A DNA stretch of 64,000 nucleotides from Venturia oleaginea (GCA_013176395.1 JABMLP010000004.1:248001-312000), one strand, 5' to 3'; counted from the first letter of the stretch, positions 24,036 to 35,308 are shown. Program-made: numbers and translations. The notes: generated from the sequence alone by a model not told the origin.

Positions 24036-25246
24036 TCATTCAGGAGGGAGGGAAACAAATTGGTATAGTGTATGGAATGGGTAATGGATTGATAATCCAC
24101 TGTTTGATGCTGGGATGAGGTATGGGTATGGCGTTTCTTTGTGTGGCGGGCTATACCATGATTGGCACTTGAATTGTTAGCCTGTGATAGACTTTTTCGG
24201 CATGGCTTTGAAATGGGCAATGGGCTATAGAAGGTGGAAGATTAGAACATTAACAGGTTGTGTATAATAATCGCACGGCTGGGCTCTTCGGGTTGATTGA
24301 ACGAATATGATTGTTTTCGACGGCTGGGCTCCTCTGGTGGATTGAACGAATACGATTGTTCTTGATTTGCGCAGCACAAATATTTTCACTTGTGATATTT
24401 CACATGCCTGTGTTGCCTTGTGTACAGTATAGCAAAGGATGAAAAGAATCTTGCTGATTAAACACGTCGTTCAACGCCGTTTGACGTCGATCTGTCGATT
24501 ACGGCCCCATAAACTTCCTGTTCTGTGATATGAAAATCTCCAGATTCAATTCAGAATCTCGGGGAAATCGAATGAACATCGTAGGGGTCTTGATCTACGG
24601 CTGTCTTGGCCCTCAGATAAACAATGGATCGTAGGTTGCAAGGTCTCGATAAATATCCTCCACAGCACAATAATGGAGGTGGACACGTACAAGCTCAGAT
24701 CAAAAGCTGGATCGATCTGTGTGGGACACAACGACAGGGGTCCTAGGAGCTCACTAGTGAGAACCGGCCCAAGCGATCGATTCCTGGAGATGTGTTGTCT
24801 CATGCGAAATCGAATAATTACTATTGTGCTTTCGAGGTTACCGAGGACAGACGCAAGTTCCAGTTGACTTGATTTCTGAGAGCTGAGATAGCTGCAGATC
24901 AGGATCTCATAGAGGTTTCCTGTGATTTTGATAAGATGCTACTCCAATCCAGCGAGTTTATATTACAAAATAGGAATATAACCTTTGGTCGACGTTAAGC
25001 GATGTGCTTCAAAGAGGTGATCTTGTGCTTGGCTATCTTGGCCGCCTCAGGAAGTAGGTTGGTTCGAACTTTGCATTTGTCCTAGTTGAGGTCGAAAATA
25101 CAACTCCCGCACACAACCTTTTCGGGAAGCCGATCCTTGGCAGCAAAGGAAATATTCATCCCGACCCGGAACTTCTCTTCGGCAGATTCGTTTCTGGTAG
25201 TTTCCCGGATGGAAGGCGGTCCCTGGGAACATGAAGTACCACAGTA
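24036..25246. other. Intergenic, no gene seen
   Basis: 3' side of the NCBP3-like gene and spacer before the transposon island. It includes a two-copy repeat (24276-24362) but no gene with recognisable motifs. Confidence 0.55.
24276..24362. repeat. Two-copy 45 bp tandem repeat
   Basis: CGGCTGGGCTC starts at 24276 and again at 24321, each followed by GATTGAACGAATA(T/C)GATTGTT. Confidence 0.8.
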
Positions 25247-26376
25247 ACGTAATTCACTAGCGAGCGGGCCACACCACCGAGCGGGCCACCGAATCGATCA
25301 TCTCATCTTTGCAAGCTTACACCACCACAACGCCTTTATTAATCAAGACTATCTATTATACAGAAGATTATCGATATTTATGGCAATCGCTCGCAGCATG
25401 GTCAAAGCCCTTACATACAAAACAACTAGGTAAACCAAAGCAATTCCCTTGACTTGCACTACTTGATGACGAGGCTGTTGCAACAACTGTTTGCTGTATA
25501 GGAGCAACACTTGCCTGTATAGGCTGCTGTACAGTATTCTCCATCAGGCCTTGTGCCTCTCTGCAACTGTAAGTGTTATTTTCTTTGAGATCTGCTTTTT
25601 TTTTGACTGCTCTCTTCCTCTTTTGCCTCTCATTCGCTGCTCTCAATTTCTCATTCTCATCTGCCAACAGTCGCTTCAATTGCTGTAACCCACTCCCGAT
25701 CGCCTGGCTGTAATTGAGGTGGCTTGCCCCGTCGATCTGAGGTAGTAACGACGCGTGAGGTGCTTGCAATACCCATTGCAAAGCCAGTCTCATCGAAGTT
25801 ATAGATATCCTCCTCTTGAATGCCGTATTTCTGAATTGTATTACTCACAAGCCGAAACCAGGCTCCGATAAGCTCTGGATCTTCGCATTGAGCACGCTGA
25901 TAATCGTACTTGCGATTGAATCTCGATTGCAGGGTAGGCTGTCGCTTGATGAACCTGGCAGACCAGTTGATACCGATTGAGGCTGAGGGACCGACGCGTT
26001 GTTGAAGCAGTAATTTCGCCGCATTCTGTACTGCACAGACTCGAGCAGGATAGCTTCGATTATCCATTGAGATAATCCATTGAGTTAAGACTTCTTCCTC
26101 TGTGGGAGTAAGTTTGTGGCTGTTTGCGTGCGTTTCGACGCGTGCAACGCGTCCAGAGAGGCGATATTTGAGGGTACTGTATGGTACATTATAAGCTAAT
26201 GCAGCTTGGCAAATAGTTGTGATTTGGCCTTTTTGATAGGCTTGAAGAGCAAGAAGTAATCGGCCTTCTTGCTGGGCTTTAGAAGGCATGAGGTGGTGGT
26301 GTAGAGGCTTGCAAAGATGAAATGATCGATTCGGTAGCCCGCTCGGTGGTGTGGCCCGCTCGCTAGTGAATTACGT
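25247..26376 (-). mobile_element. E1: pogo/Fot-like DNA transposon, catalytic core deleted
   Basis: The terminal inverted repeats read ACGTAATTCACTAGCGAGCG inward from both ends, with TA on each outer side (25245-25246 and 26377-26378), the target duplication of the Tc1/mariner-pogo superfamily. Each end holds the word CGAGCGGGCCAC, or a close variant, twice. The 1130 bp length is far below a full pogo element, because the part encoding the second and third catalytic aspartates is missing. Confidence 0.9.
25368..26289 (-). pseudogene. E1 transposase, deleted and frameshifted
   Basis: The frame from 26289 (MPSKAQQEG) gives the psq-type HTH, the CENP-B-type HTH, NFDETGFAMGI with the first catalytic Asp, and GDREWVTAIE. 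It then jumps within a few bases into the C-terminal coiled-coil region in another frame (LKRLLADENEKLRAANE), which ends with the zinc knuckle CFVCKGFDHAASDC. The deletion removes the rest of the DDE domain, and the frame is lost at the junction near 25685. Confidence 0.85.
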
Positions 26377-26593
26377 TATAACTAAGTTGGCAAACCGACC
26401 CGTGATCCGAAAGATACTTGGTACTTGGCTAGGAAGTTAACAAGGGATTGATGGTATAGATCGGTATCTTACTCTTGCTCCTTCAACCATACTTCTGTTA
26501 AATATTTCCCGATGTTATTTTATTGACAGGGGACAGTTATTCATAGAATGGACAAATGTTACTTTCGCTGAAAAATGAGTTGGCATGGGTCTG

Positions 26594-27701
26594 ACGTGTT
26601 TCACCACTCACTTGGCCACCCCAACCATTAAATCTCAAGTCATCGTGCGATAAACCTCCCACCAATACAGCTTTTATTAAAATAATTCTAACAATACATT
26701 CTTTACGTATTTGGACATCGATTAATCTTATGACCTTGAATACCGCAGCCACTACATGTTGGTAATGTTCGCTGTCGTACGACGACTTCCTGATCTTGAA
26801 CACTATCTCTAGAGCTATTTTCGCATCCCTCGATCAAGAACTGACCCTGTTGAGCTTGTAAAACGCCTCCATATTCAATATATCGTCTGCGATACTGTTG
26901 CTTCTGTTTTCGTCGTTGGTTCTCTGTACGAAGCTTCCTATTCTCTTCTGCAAGTATTACTGCTGAATTCATTGCGACTTGATATCCTTTGATGAGTTGA
27001 CCAATTGCTTGACTACTTGGGCTCTGAGATTGGCGATGAAGAAGATTTCGGACGAGCTGAGCCTGCTGCTCAAGCTGAGCTATCTTACGAGGAGTTTCTG
27101 ACGTCCACTGTGGCGCTACTCCATGGGGTGTACCTGGTGGTGAGGGCGTCTCTTCAACACGCTGAAACCACGCGTTGATTGTCGCTGGATCTTCGCATTT
27201 TGCACGCTGTGAATGGAATTTACGATTCCACTTCGTACAAAGCTCCGGCTGAGCGTTGATGAAGCGGGATACCCAGTTCTTCCCGACTAATGACGGTGGA
27301 GGATTCGTACCGCGTTTTTCGAGTAAAGCGTTTGCCATTCGTCGTACGTCGATAATTTGGGGCGGAAATCCTCGTCGATCAAGGTCTAGGATCCACTGAA
27401 CCAGAGCCTGCTCTTCATGTATTTGTAACTTTCTCTTTTGGTGGTTAGATTCGCTTCGTGGTTTACCACCTTGAAGACGAGACTGAAGTGTAGATCGAGG
27501 AATATCGTACGACGCTGAGATTTGACGTTGACTTAAATTTGGATTCGTTTGAAAGCTCTGCTTCGCAAGAAGTAATATAGCCTCTTTGCAAGCCGATCCG
27601 GGGGTTGGTGTTGACATTATCGCGATAATTGTACGAAGGGATTAGACTTTTTGGTTGGGTGGCCAAGTGAGTGGGGTGGCCAAGTGAATGGTGAAACACG
27701 T
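26594..27701 (-). mobile_element. E2: pogo-like element lacking the DDE domain
   Basis: The ends read ACGTGTTTCACCA(C/T)TCACTTGG inward. The right end carries the word CACTTGGCCACCC twice, the left end only once. TA flanks the right end (27702-27703). The left flank reads TG (26592-26593), one base off the TA expected. It is collinear without indels to E7 (62449-63556, offset 35855, both 1108 bp). Confidence 0.9.
26703..27617 (-). CDS. DDE-less pogo transposase derivative, 304 aa (E2)
   Basis: An open frame has a psq-type HTH (about residues 8-50, RQISASYDIPRSTLQSRL) and a CENP-B-type HTH (about 60-135, ending NAWFQRVEE). It then passes directly to a Pro/Thr linker (TPSPPGTPHG), a coiled coil (about 180-240, EQQAQLVRN, EENRKLRTENQ), a basic stretch and the zinc knuckle CSGCGIQGHKINRC (CX2CX4HX4C). 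The DDD nuclease that should lie between the second HTH and the linker is absent, yet the frame is intact. The protein is predicted to bind DNA without cutting it. The same protein is encoded by E7. Confidence 0.8.
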   Translation of the reverse strand: MSTPTPGSACKEAILLLAKQSFQTNPNLSQRQISASYDIPRSTLQSRLQGGKPRSESNHQKRKLQIHEEQALVQWILDLDRRGFPPQIIDVRRMANALLEKRGTNPPPSLVGKNWVSRFINAQPELCTKWNRKFHSQRAKCEDPATINAWFQRVEETPSPPGTPHGVAPQWTSETPRKIAQLEQQAQLVRNLLHRQSQSPSSQAIGQLIKGYQVAMNSAVILAEENRKLRTENQRRKQKQQYRRRYIEYGGVLQAQQGQFLIEGCENSSRDSVQDQEVVVRQRTLPTCSGCGIQGHKINRCPNT

Positions 27702-28423
27702 TAGATGAGGTACATAGTATGTACTAGCTAGCCCTACTCTTCGTATTTTAATCCGATGTCATCCGGGGGAGTATTAATGCGGGCAATTGGTTACCGAAAA
27801 CTGCGATACAGATCGATATGCAAGAACCATAACGACCGAAATAAATTCTAGTAAAGATACAATAAGCAAGAAAGATAATCCCTCTCATCCCTCTGTCTTT
27901 GGTCAAATTAATTGCGACGTTGTTTAGTGGCTCCGTAAGAATAAGGGCGGCAATTTGCGTACCTTATTTTACTGGCTGACTTTAGTGAATCTGAGAGCTC
28001 TGCCCACAGCGGAACCTAGCTGAAACACACGGATCAATTAATTTCTTACCCTTTGAATAATATCTCCTCCAAAAAGGCTAGGTATATAGCTTTGAACCCT
28101 TCTACTAGTAGAACATTTCTGCTAATGTATGACCTTGGCGTAAATCAGAATTGCCGGCGCCATTCGGTCAGTCAAAAAACTTGCATAAGCGACAATAATT
28201 GCCGGCGTTATTACTCCTACACTGTACTGACAGGCCATCCCTTAATAAGGACGGTGGAATAATATCTCGTATCTGTCCCACATGCTTTTGATAGTTGGAG
28301 GGTCTACTTACCCTGTAGTACTATAATCATCATATTCTATATAGATATCCGTTCTATGCCGTCTGTTATATTAGTCTTCCCTTTGATCCCCCTGCAGAAC
28401 TCGTCCATACTCACATTACCATC
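27702..28423. other. Intergenic, AT-rich, no gene seen
   Basis: Spacer between E2 and the secreted-protein gene. Two similar AATTGCCGGCG(C/T) stretches occur near 28150 and 28198. Confidence 0.5.
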
Positions 28424-28868
28424 ATGAACCTTATCTCAATCTTCTCAGCACTCTTCGTGGCCATCAGTAGCGTCGACGCACTCTACGTGAGTTAACCCCT
28501 TTCCCCTTCTACCACGCTCCGTTCCTCTCCAACAAGTGCTTCTGGCCTCTCAAACTCCGACGATCCGATGATCCGATGGTTGCAGAGCCTGCTGAAATCC
28601 TTGTGCTAATGCTTGACAGTACACATGCTCCGTAGAGCCCAATACACAAGGCTATTGCAACGAGTACACAGAGAAGGGAGAACGTACTTGGTTCCGCAAC
28701 GAATGCCGGAAGGTATGACTCTAACCAACCGCGTCTGTTCGTTGCGCAGGGTGTAATGAGCTTACACATTACATTTAGGCCAAAAATTGCTTACAAAACG
28801 GACATGGTTGTGTTTTCCAAGCTGAGCTGATTGGCAATCCCAAACAATGGTATGCCAACTGCCATTAA
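28424..28868 (+). CDS. Small secreted six-cysteine protein, 81 aa
   Basis: Three exons, 28424-28486, 28620-28712 and 28779-28868, all join in phase 0 over GTGAGT..CAG and GTATGA..TAG introns. The product has a signal peptide (MNLISIFSALFVAIS..) cut near residue 19-20. The mature part of about 60 residues has six cysteines: YTCSVE, GYCNEY, NECRKA, KNCLQ, HGCVF and ANCH at the very end. No pro-region or membrane anchor is seen. Small size, secretion and an even cysteine count suit an apoplastic effector-like or antimicrobial protein. I do not recognise a named family. It lies in the transposon island, 0.7 kb from E2. Confidence 0.78.
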
Positions 28869-29216
28869 AGGGCTTGAAAGAGATGGCTGGATTGAGTTTC
28901 GGGTTGGGAGTATGAGGTTGGAATGAAGAGGATGGGTTGTATTGTGGGAGGATGAGATGGTTGGATTGTGGCATTGTCCTGAAGCCAATATTTCTTAGAA
29001 CGCGTTGAGCAATGTCATGAATCTGATAGAGCTTCCCACTTCTTATCCCAAAGACACTCTACCTTATATCGTGCTGGCGGAAATGACCTTTCACTTTTAG
29101 CGAGGGGTCTTTTAAGCGCCGTCAAGCGTGAACATTACTTTCAAAAAGCAGTGCATGAGTAACTTCTAGTACGGCTAGGTAATTCTAAGTCTTAGGCTAG
29201 AGTATAACGTACTTCA

Positions 29217-30839
29217 CAAGCGAGTGGGCCACCCAAGCGAGTGGGCCACCTCACAAACGTAAACCGCCTTCGTAAAAATACTACGCAACCCTACAACAAT
29301 TTTTATTATTAAATAGAAGAGAACAATATTATTTATAAGCTTCGCTATCATCTATATTCTCTATTTCTACCTCACAAGTGCAGGAGTTATGCCCAGTCTC
29401 GCCGCAACGGCCGCAGTGCCTCTCTCCACGTACCCTCTTCGCAGGCTTCTCACCATCGTTACGATTACCACCCTCCCTTATAGTAACTAAGTCAGTTACT
29501 TCACCAGCTGTCAAGGTCTGCTCAGTCCGTATATATCTCCTTTTGCGACTCTTACGCTTTGTAACTGCCTCAATTGCGTCTCGAAGGCGCGCTGTTTCTT
29601 CGCGCATCAACACCATTTCATGTGCTATCTGCTGCGCGCCTTTACTCAACTGCCTGACCTGCTCATCAATAGAAATTGCAGAGGACCCTGGGCGCTTTTG
29701 CATCCTCTTTCGAATAAGCGTTGCCTGCGCCTCAATTTCGTGGGCGTTGCGCGGTGTCTTGCCCCCCATGCGACGGTAACTGATCGTGGTGGAGTCGGCG
29801 TACGTAGCCTCACATCAAGCTTCGATAACACTGCATCTGGGTTGTGTGGGACTAGCCCAGCTACTCTAAACCCTGCGCAGATATTCTCCCTTGAAAATGC
29901 CTTGTCGTAGGCTGCTTTGAATGCTGGTAGGAAGTCTTCTTTTGATATATGGTAGGTCTGGTTGCGTGCCAAGGCCGAGATCTCATCGCCGTACCTACGC
30001 TTCAATGGCGAGAAGCAGGCAACGTCAAGAGGCTGTAACTGGTGCGACAAGTGTGGAGGCATACAGAGAGTAATAATCTTCCTCTCTACATAGATCCTGG
30101 AAATCGACCGAGCAATGGCTCTCATGGCCGTCGATAATAAGTAGTCTGTATACTCCAATTGGTTTCGTATACGTGTCGAAGTGTTCAGGCCAGGCAAGCG
30201 CTAGGTTATTGTTCGTCCAGCCATTGGGGCTAACTTCAATAATCCAGTCGCGAGGGATGCCTTCGAACCAAGTAGAGATGAGGACCTTGCCCGCAAAGAT
30301 AAGGAAGGGTGGGATCGCCTTCCCTGTTGAACCGACGGGTCTTCGCAGGCAGCTCGCTGGCAATCGTATGGACGGCTCCATCGGGTGGTAAGCTCTGGCG
30401 TACGCTTTACCAAGTTGTTAACCCAGTTCTTGCCAACAGGCTTCCCACCCCACTCTCTTAGTAGTTTATTAGCCATATCTTGTACGTAGGCCTTCGACGG
30501 CGGTAGGCCGCGTAAGCTTTCGTTAAGAATACGCTTTATAACCACCTCCTCTTCTAGCTTTGTCAATCGCTTCGAGTTCGGCTCGCATTCGCGTCGAGGA
30601 CGCTGTCCGGCGCGTCAGCGTTGTACTGTTGTTCGAGGTACGCTATATATTACTGCAGCGCGTCTTTCGCTTTGTATTTGCTTTGAATTGATATCTGAGA
30701 TAGCAAGGAATATAACTCCTTCTTTATAGGTCTTCTGCTTTTCGTGTTGTTGAGGCATTACGCGACGTTGTTACGAAGGCGGTTTACGTTTGTGAAGTGG
30801 TCCACTCGCTTGGGTGGCCCACTCGCTTGTGAAGTACGT
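29217..30839 (-). mobile_element. E3: degenerate pogo-like transposon
   Basis: The inverted ends read ACGTACTTCACAAGCGAGTG inward, each with the word AAGCGAGTGGGCCACC twice (one base varies). TA lies on both outer sides (29215-29216 and 30840-30841). The transposase is recognisable but broken. Confidence 0.88.
29329..30758 (-). pseudogene. E3 transposase pseudogene
   Basis: From ATG at 30758 the psq HTH reads to TTVQR and a TGA stop, probably from CGA. The frame resumes with TKLEEE and the CENP-B HTH (WVNNLVKRTPELTTRW). It then shifts frame after CEDP, having lost the segment with the first catalytic Asp. The remaining core shows LLIIDGHESH (second Asp) and, in another frame, LQPLDVACF (third Asp). 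The tail has a coiled coil and the zinc knuckle CGRCGETGHNSCTC. It carries at least one nonsense change and several frameshifts. Confidence 0.82.
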
Positions 30840-30968
30840 TAGGCATTTTTCTACCTATTCTAAAATCTACGACATGGTGATAGAGACTTCGCGTATAGGG
30901 CCTATTCGAAGGCGTTGTTCGCCCAGAGAGACGCAACGCTAAAAGTGAAAGTTCTTTTCCGCCAGCAC

Positions 30969-31430
30969 AATACTGCACTGTGCTACGTGTGGGGAAAGGC
31001 TGCATCCTCTACTACATTATTACTGTGGAAAATACTGTCCATCTCAGCACTCATGGCAATCTGGGGACGATTTTGCTCAAACGACCACCTGTGCTACGTG
31101 ATAGATCCCATTTGGCGTCGAGGCTTCTACTACGATATCAGCTTTGTTGGTCGCTATGAATGCCCAGCAAACTCCCGACCAAGAAATGGCGGATTGTGCG
31201 AATGGCATGCGCCTCATGATTCGTCGTCCACCCGAGATTTACACTCAAGGCGCGAAGCGGAATATAAGAGCATGGACACAGTGATGTGCTCAAACTGGAC
31301 CAGATTTTAGATGGATTGGACAACGGTTTAAACTAGCCACATGCCGGTGGACCAGATTACACCTTAACTAGGACTGGATTACCGAGATTTTATAGGTGGA
31401 CTTCTCAGCAGTATCTTAGATCTCTATATA
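30969..31430. other. Intergenic, no gene seen
   Basis: Spacer between the split MITE-like element and E4. Short frames only. Confidence 0.5.
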
Positions 31431-32482
31431 ACCTATTCCACCACCCGAACCGCCACACCACCCAACCCGCCAAAATCTCTTGGCACGACCAGCTCATGTT
31501 ACGACTCTTCAATTCTATCGCTATCAACAATAGATTCCAAGTCTGTCGTGCTGCTATCTGATTCAGAAGATATCTCAATATCCTTTTTACACCTTCGCGC
31601 ATTGTGCTCAGTCGCGCCGCAGTTCCCACAGCGCCTTTGAGTTGGTCGGGCTGTTTCTTGACCACTACTACTACGAGCATTCTTTGATCCCTGAGGCGCA
31701 ACAGACGCCTCAGCAGCTACCCGCGCTGCTGCAGTCCCATACTCCATAGTACCACCTTGCTGGATCCGCTTTCTTTTACGCGATTTTCGCTTCGTCATTA
31801 CTGCCAATTGCTCTTCAAGCTCGTGGTTTCGTGCAACAAGTAGGGCGTTCTGGTGCAGCATCAATTCAGCGCTTTTAACAAGCTGTGAAAAGCCTGCCTG
31901 CGCAGTAACTGGTGACCGAGTAAAAGACTCGCTTACTAGCTTGGATTGGGATCCAAATTCATGAGTATTGCTTGGAGTCTTTGGCTGCCAGGGCGTTTTT
32001 AGGAGACGGGGTTCTGGCGGGGTAGGTAGCCGTAGAATGAAGGCTACCTTGAGCTCATCTGAGCGCGTTACGAATCTCGCAGCCCACTTTTTGCCTACTG
32101 GCTTTCCACCGCGTATACCCAGTAGTTTATCCGTCATATCTGCCACCTCACACAGCCGGGGCGCAAATCCTCGCGAATCGAGGTCGAGAATATATTGGAT
32201 AAGCGTTTGCTCCTCGGTAAGGGTAAGTTCCCGACCGTTTGGTGGTTTTTCGAGGATAAATGGGACTCCTCGGGCGCGATCAGAGAGGTTCTGGTGTTTA
32301 ACGTTAAAGGCGCGCGCAGCAGCCCGTTGGCTTCGGAATTGGCTGGCTTGGAGGGCTTGGAGGGCAAGCTGAAGTCTCCTTTCGTGTTCAAGTAATAACG
32401 AGTTGTGTTGTTGAGACATAATCCGATAATGGGGGAAGTGGTAGTCTTGGCATATTTTGGCGGGTTGGGTGGTGGAATACGT
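31431..32482 (-). mobile_element. E4: pogo-like element lacking the DDE domain
   Basis: The right end reads ACGTATTCCACCACCCAACC inward and the left end ACCTATTCCACCACCCGAAC. The left end has the CCACCACCC-type word twice, the right end once. TA lies on both outer sides (31429-31430 and 32483-32484). At 1052 bp it is much shorter than E5/E6, because the DDE-coding part is missing. Confidence 0.88.
31499..32419 (-). CDS. DDE-less pogo transposase derivative, 306 aa (E4)
   Basis: The start is placed at MSQQHNSLLL (32419), which aligns with the starts in E5 and E6. The open frame also extends upstream through the inverted repeat to 32581. The psq HTH (about residues 10-55) and CENP-B HTH (to about 145, KKWAARFVTRSDELKVAF) are followed directly by the linker LPTPPEPRLLKTPWQPKTP. 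Then come the coiled coil, a basic patch (TKRKSRKRKR) and the zinc knuckle CGNCGATEHNARRC. The deletion point differs from that of E2/E7, yet the outcome (HTH pair plus knuckle, no nuclease, open frame) is the same. Confidence 0.78.
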   Translation of the reverse strand: MSQQHNSLLLEHERRLQLALQALQASQFRSQRAAARAFNVKHQNLSDRARGVPFILEKPPNGRELTLTEEQTLIQYILDLDSRGFAPRLCEVADMTDKLLGIRGGKPVGKKWAARFVTRSDELKVAFILRLPTPPEPRLLKTPWQPKTPSNTHEFGSQSKLVSESFTRSPVTAQAGFSQLVKSAELMLHQNALLVARNHELEEQLAVMTKRKSRKRKRIQQGGTMEYGTAAARVAAEASVAPQGSKNARSSSGQETARPTQRRCGNCGATEHNARRCKKDIEISSESDSSTTDLESIVDSDRIEES

Positions 32483-32712
32483 TATACTATCCACGAACCG
32501 TCTATCGTCCAGGAAGTTCTCCAGTATCATGGTTTCGGCGTCGATAAGCCACATTTTGGCCGGGTGAAATATGGTCGGCAAGGCCGAGGAGTATTGTTTG
32601 ATCCCAGTTAGTCAAAGGATTTCTAACGCGGCTACAGATTGTTAAGCATAAGAGGTTGCTGATGGATGAGTACAAAGTGAAATACCGTCACTGAGTGCTC
32701 GCCTACCAACAT

Positions 32713-33000
32713 GGGTAAAGCTATTCGTACCCGGCATTTCGGCCACTTGTATCCGTTTCAAGTCATTAATCGTACCCGGCTACCAGAATAGAGGGTACCT
32801 CCTATTCTACAACCCCAACTCTAATCCTAGCCTTGAACTTTTTAAAACTTCGAGACTTAGCTCAGAATCTCGTCGATATTGACACAGAGTCGAGAATATG
32901 GTAATCCATAATATGCACCCTCTATTTTGGTAGCCGGGTACGAGTCATGGCTTGAAACGGGTACAAATAGTCGAAACACCGGGTACGAATAACTTTACCC
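32713..33000. mobile_element. MITE-like element, about 288 bp, with 86 bp inverted arms
   Basis: The left arm begins GGGTAAAGCTATTCGTACCC. The right arm, read inward from 33000, begins GGGTAAAGTTATTCGTACCC. They pair over about 86 bp with scattered, mostly transition, differences. Each arm carries the motif TCGTACCCGG twice. The central part of about 115 bp has no coding capacity. No clear target duplication can be assigned. Confidence 0.75.
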
Positions 33001-33374
33001 AAAAACATTTTGTACTAAACCCAAAGACAAGTCCTCTGGAGAGTAGGCTCTTGAGCTGAGATGACGGCCGGGGTGTCCTAACGAATTGAAGATGGTACTC
33101 TTGATTTCGCCTGAGGCATGATGGTTGAATGCTTATGGTGACTTGGACATCAAGTTCTTGTACGTACTCTGAATTATTTCCTGGCCCTGTAAGTCAAGTC
33201 TCTCTGTCCAAAAGACACACGACAGCCATGCCGCTCGAGAGATATGCGAAATGATGTTACACGCTCAACACCAGGAATTAGCACAAGCTCACCCAACTCC
33301 GAGAAAAGATTACCAAACCAGATCGCATAAAACCCAAACAAATCTCTTCGGTCGGCCTAAGATGTGCCTTCGCT

Positions 33375-35308
33375 TTAAGCAAACCCACTTCCTTTTCTCT
33401 CCAATGTAGGTGTGTAGCTCCCTTGCGTAGCGGTACTCGGCCGTCTATTTCCCGATACTCCTTCTTGTGCCTCTCTTTCTAAGAAGTCGCTCCACAGCTC
33501 TGCTAATGACTCTTTACTCGTCGGTGTAGACGCGCTGTTATCCAGCTGCGTAGTCAGACTCGGCGTCGAGGGCGTTCGCCTGAATGGAGAGGAGGGTAGG
33601 CGTAGACTTGATGTGAGGGTAGAGGGCGCACCAGGGCGGGCGAGACCGGCTTGTTCTTTTTGCTCTATAGATTGTCAGTACTCTGATCATGTTGCTCGGA
33701 AGCAGGCGCGAAAGAACTTACCATCCGACCAACTCAACAGTGCCGAGATGAGTTGCAAGACCTGGAATTTCTTCGGATCTGCCCGATCCATAGAAATAAA
33801 TTGTAAAAAGTGATTAGTGACCAACTGCCTATCAACCATATCCTCCGGTTTCCGCTGTTTCAAAAATCTCAGCGCCTTGGTGAGGTGGTCATTCAAAATC
33901 ACCGCTTCATGTTTTAGTTTGCCAATGAGGAGACTCTTCTCTTTGACTTCTTTCTCGAAGGAGAGGGCGCGCGTGAGCTCTTTCTGTGCGGCTTGAAGCT
34001 CGGCTTGAGCAGAGGAGGAGGTTTCCTCGGCTTTTTGAAGTTGTTTCCGGAGAGATTCGAGTTGGGATTGCGAGTTTTCGACGAGTTCGCGGAGTTCTTT
34101 CTTTCGTGCTACGAGATGTTAATTTCCCCCTTCCAAATATGAGTCTTTACCCATACCATCTTGTATATCCCTCAGAGCCCTCTGCAGCCCGTCTACAGCT
34201 TGACTCTGCGTGTCCCTTTCAGCAGAAGCCCTTTCGTAGCTCTCACGTTGATTACTCAATTGATCCTCCAATTCGGAGACCTTCTCACTCAGACTCTCCC
34301 TCAACGATCGCTCTTCCATAGCCAGAACTTCCCAATCTTGCATAGCCTGCTTTGCCGTCTCAAACTCTTCTCTTGCGAACGCCTCCCGTTGTATAAGCTC
34401 ATCCCTCTCCTTCAGCCAATTCTGCTGCGACAGATTGGTCCTCGAACGAAGCGTCTCCACTTCCCTCGATTGCTGTCCATGCTCCTTCTTCAACTTCTCG
34501 TGATCCTCCTGTAACGATTCATTCGTCTCCTGCGCTGTCCGACATTGTTCTTCGAGATCTGCGATTTGGGAGTTGGCTTGTGCGACTTCTTCCTGTAAAT
34601 GCGTTAGATCGTCCCTTCGAATGGATCGTGTCCAAAACATACAGCATATGCCTTCAGTCTCTCGCCTAATTGTGTTCTGATCGTATTAACCCTACCCAGA
34701 AGCTCTTGATATTGTGTCTCTGCATGCTCTTTCCCTGATTGCGTCTCTTCAAGTTGTTCCTTTAGACCACTGACTTCTTGTTCGTGTTTGTTCCGTACAG
34801 CTTCGAGCGATTGACACAGTCCCGATACCTCTTCTCTTAAAGCATCTCGTTCCCGAGCCAGCGCATCCAATCTTTCCGATGTATCTGCAGAACTGTCCAT
34901 CTTGACCCCATTAGTTTTGACTGACAGTTTCGGCGTAGGCGTGGCATCGGGCTTGGGCATGGGCGGTGTAGACGCTTTGATCTCCTGCGGCTCGTCGTCC
35001 TCATCTTCGGCTTCGGATATGGGTCCAACGGGCTTTTAGATCGTTAGCAAGACTACCATAGCAATGGACGAAGCAAATCGAATTGCTCAGACCAGAAGAA
35101 GACATACACTACCAACCATATCACCTCCCTTCTCCTCCTCTTCCTTCCCTAAACCCTCAACATCTTCCTCACTCACAACCCCATTCTCCACCGCATCTCC
35201 ATTCCCAACCACACCCCCATTAGTCCCCTCCACTTTGGCCGCGCCCCCCTTCTTCTTCCTATTCTTCCTCTTACTCTTACTCGCCGCATCCGCCCCGGGT
35301 CCAGACAT
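33375..35308 (-). CDS. GRIP-domain golgin, IMH1-like
   Basis: The exons are 35308-35108, 35032-34643, 34592-34157, 34108-33722 and 33664-33375, giving 567 aa. The N-terminus is basic (SKSKRKNRKKKGG) and then acidic. The central 370 residues are almost continuous coiled coil, rich in Glu, Gln and Leu heptads. The GRIP domain near the end contains MVDRQLVTNHFLQFISMDRA and VLQLISALLSW, which bind Arl1-GTP at the trans-Golgi. A Ser/Thr/Pro tail follows. The family tethers endosome-derived vesicles at the Golgi. A nearer in-frame TTG lies upstream, but the ATG at 35308 is preferred. The fourth intron acceptor could be shifted by two bases. Confidence 0.88.

Larger units (their letters stand above)
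29071..30968. mobile_element. MITE-like inverted-repeat element split by E3
   Basis: The 32 bp segment GTGCTGGCGGAAATGACCTT.. at 29071-29102 is repeated in inverted orientation at 30937-30968 (GTGCTGGCGGAAAAGAACTT on the minus strand), and both arms end in TTTCACTTTTAGCG. Between them lie E3 (1623 bp) and about 275 bp of other sequence without a gene. A short non-autonomous element later entered by E3 is the simplest reading. Confidence 0.6.

Noticed and set aside
31499..32581. Full 360-codon frame of E4 as the protein
   Set aside because: The first 54 codons run from flanking DNA through the TIR. The start aligned with E5 and E6 is at 32419.
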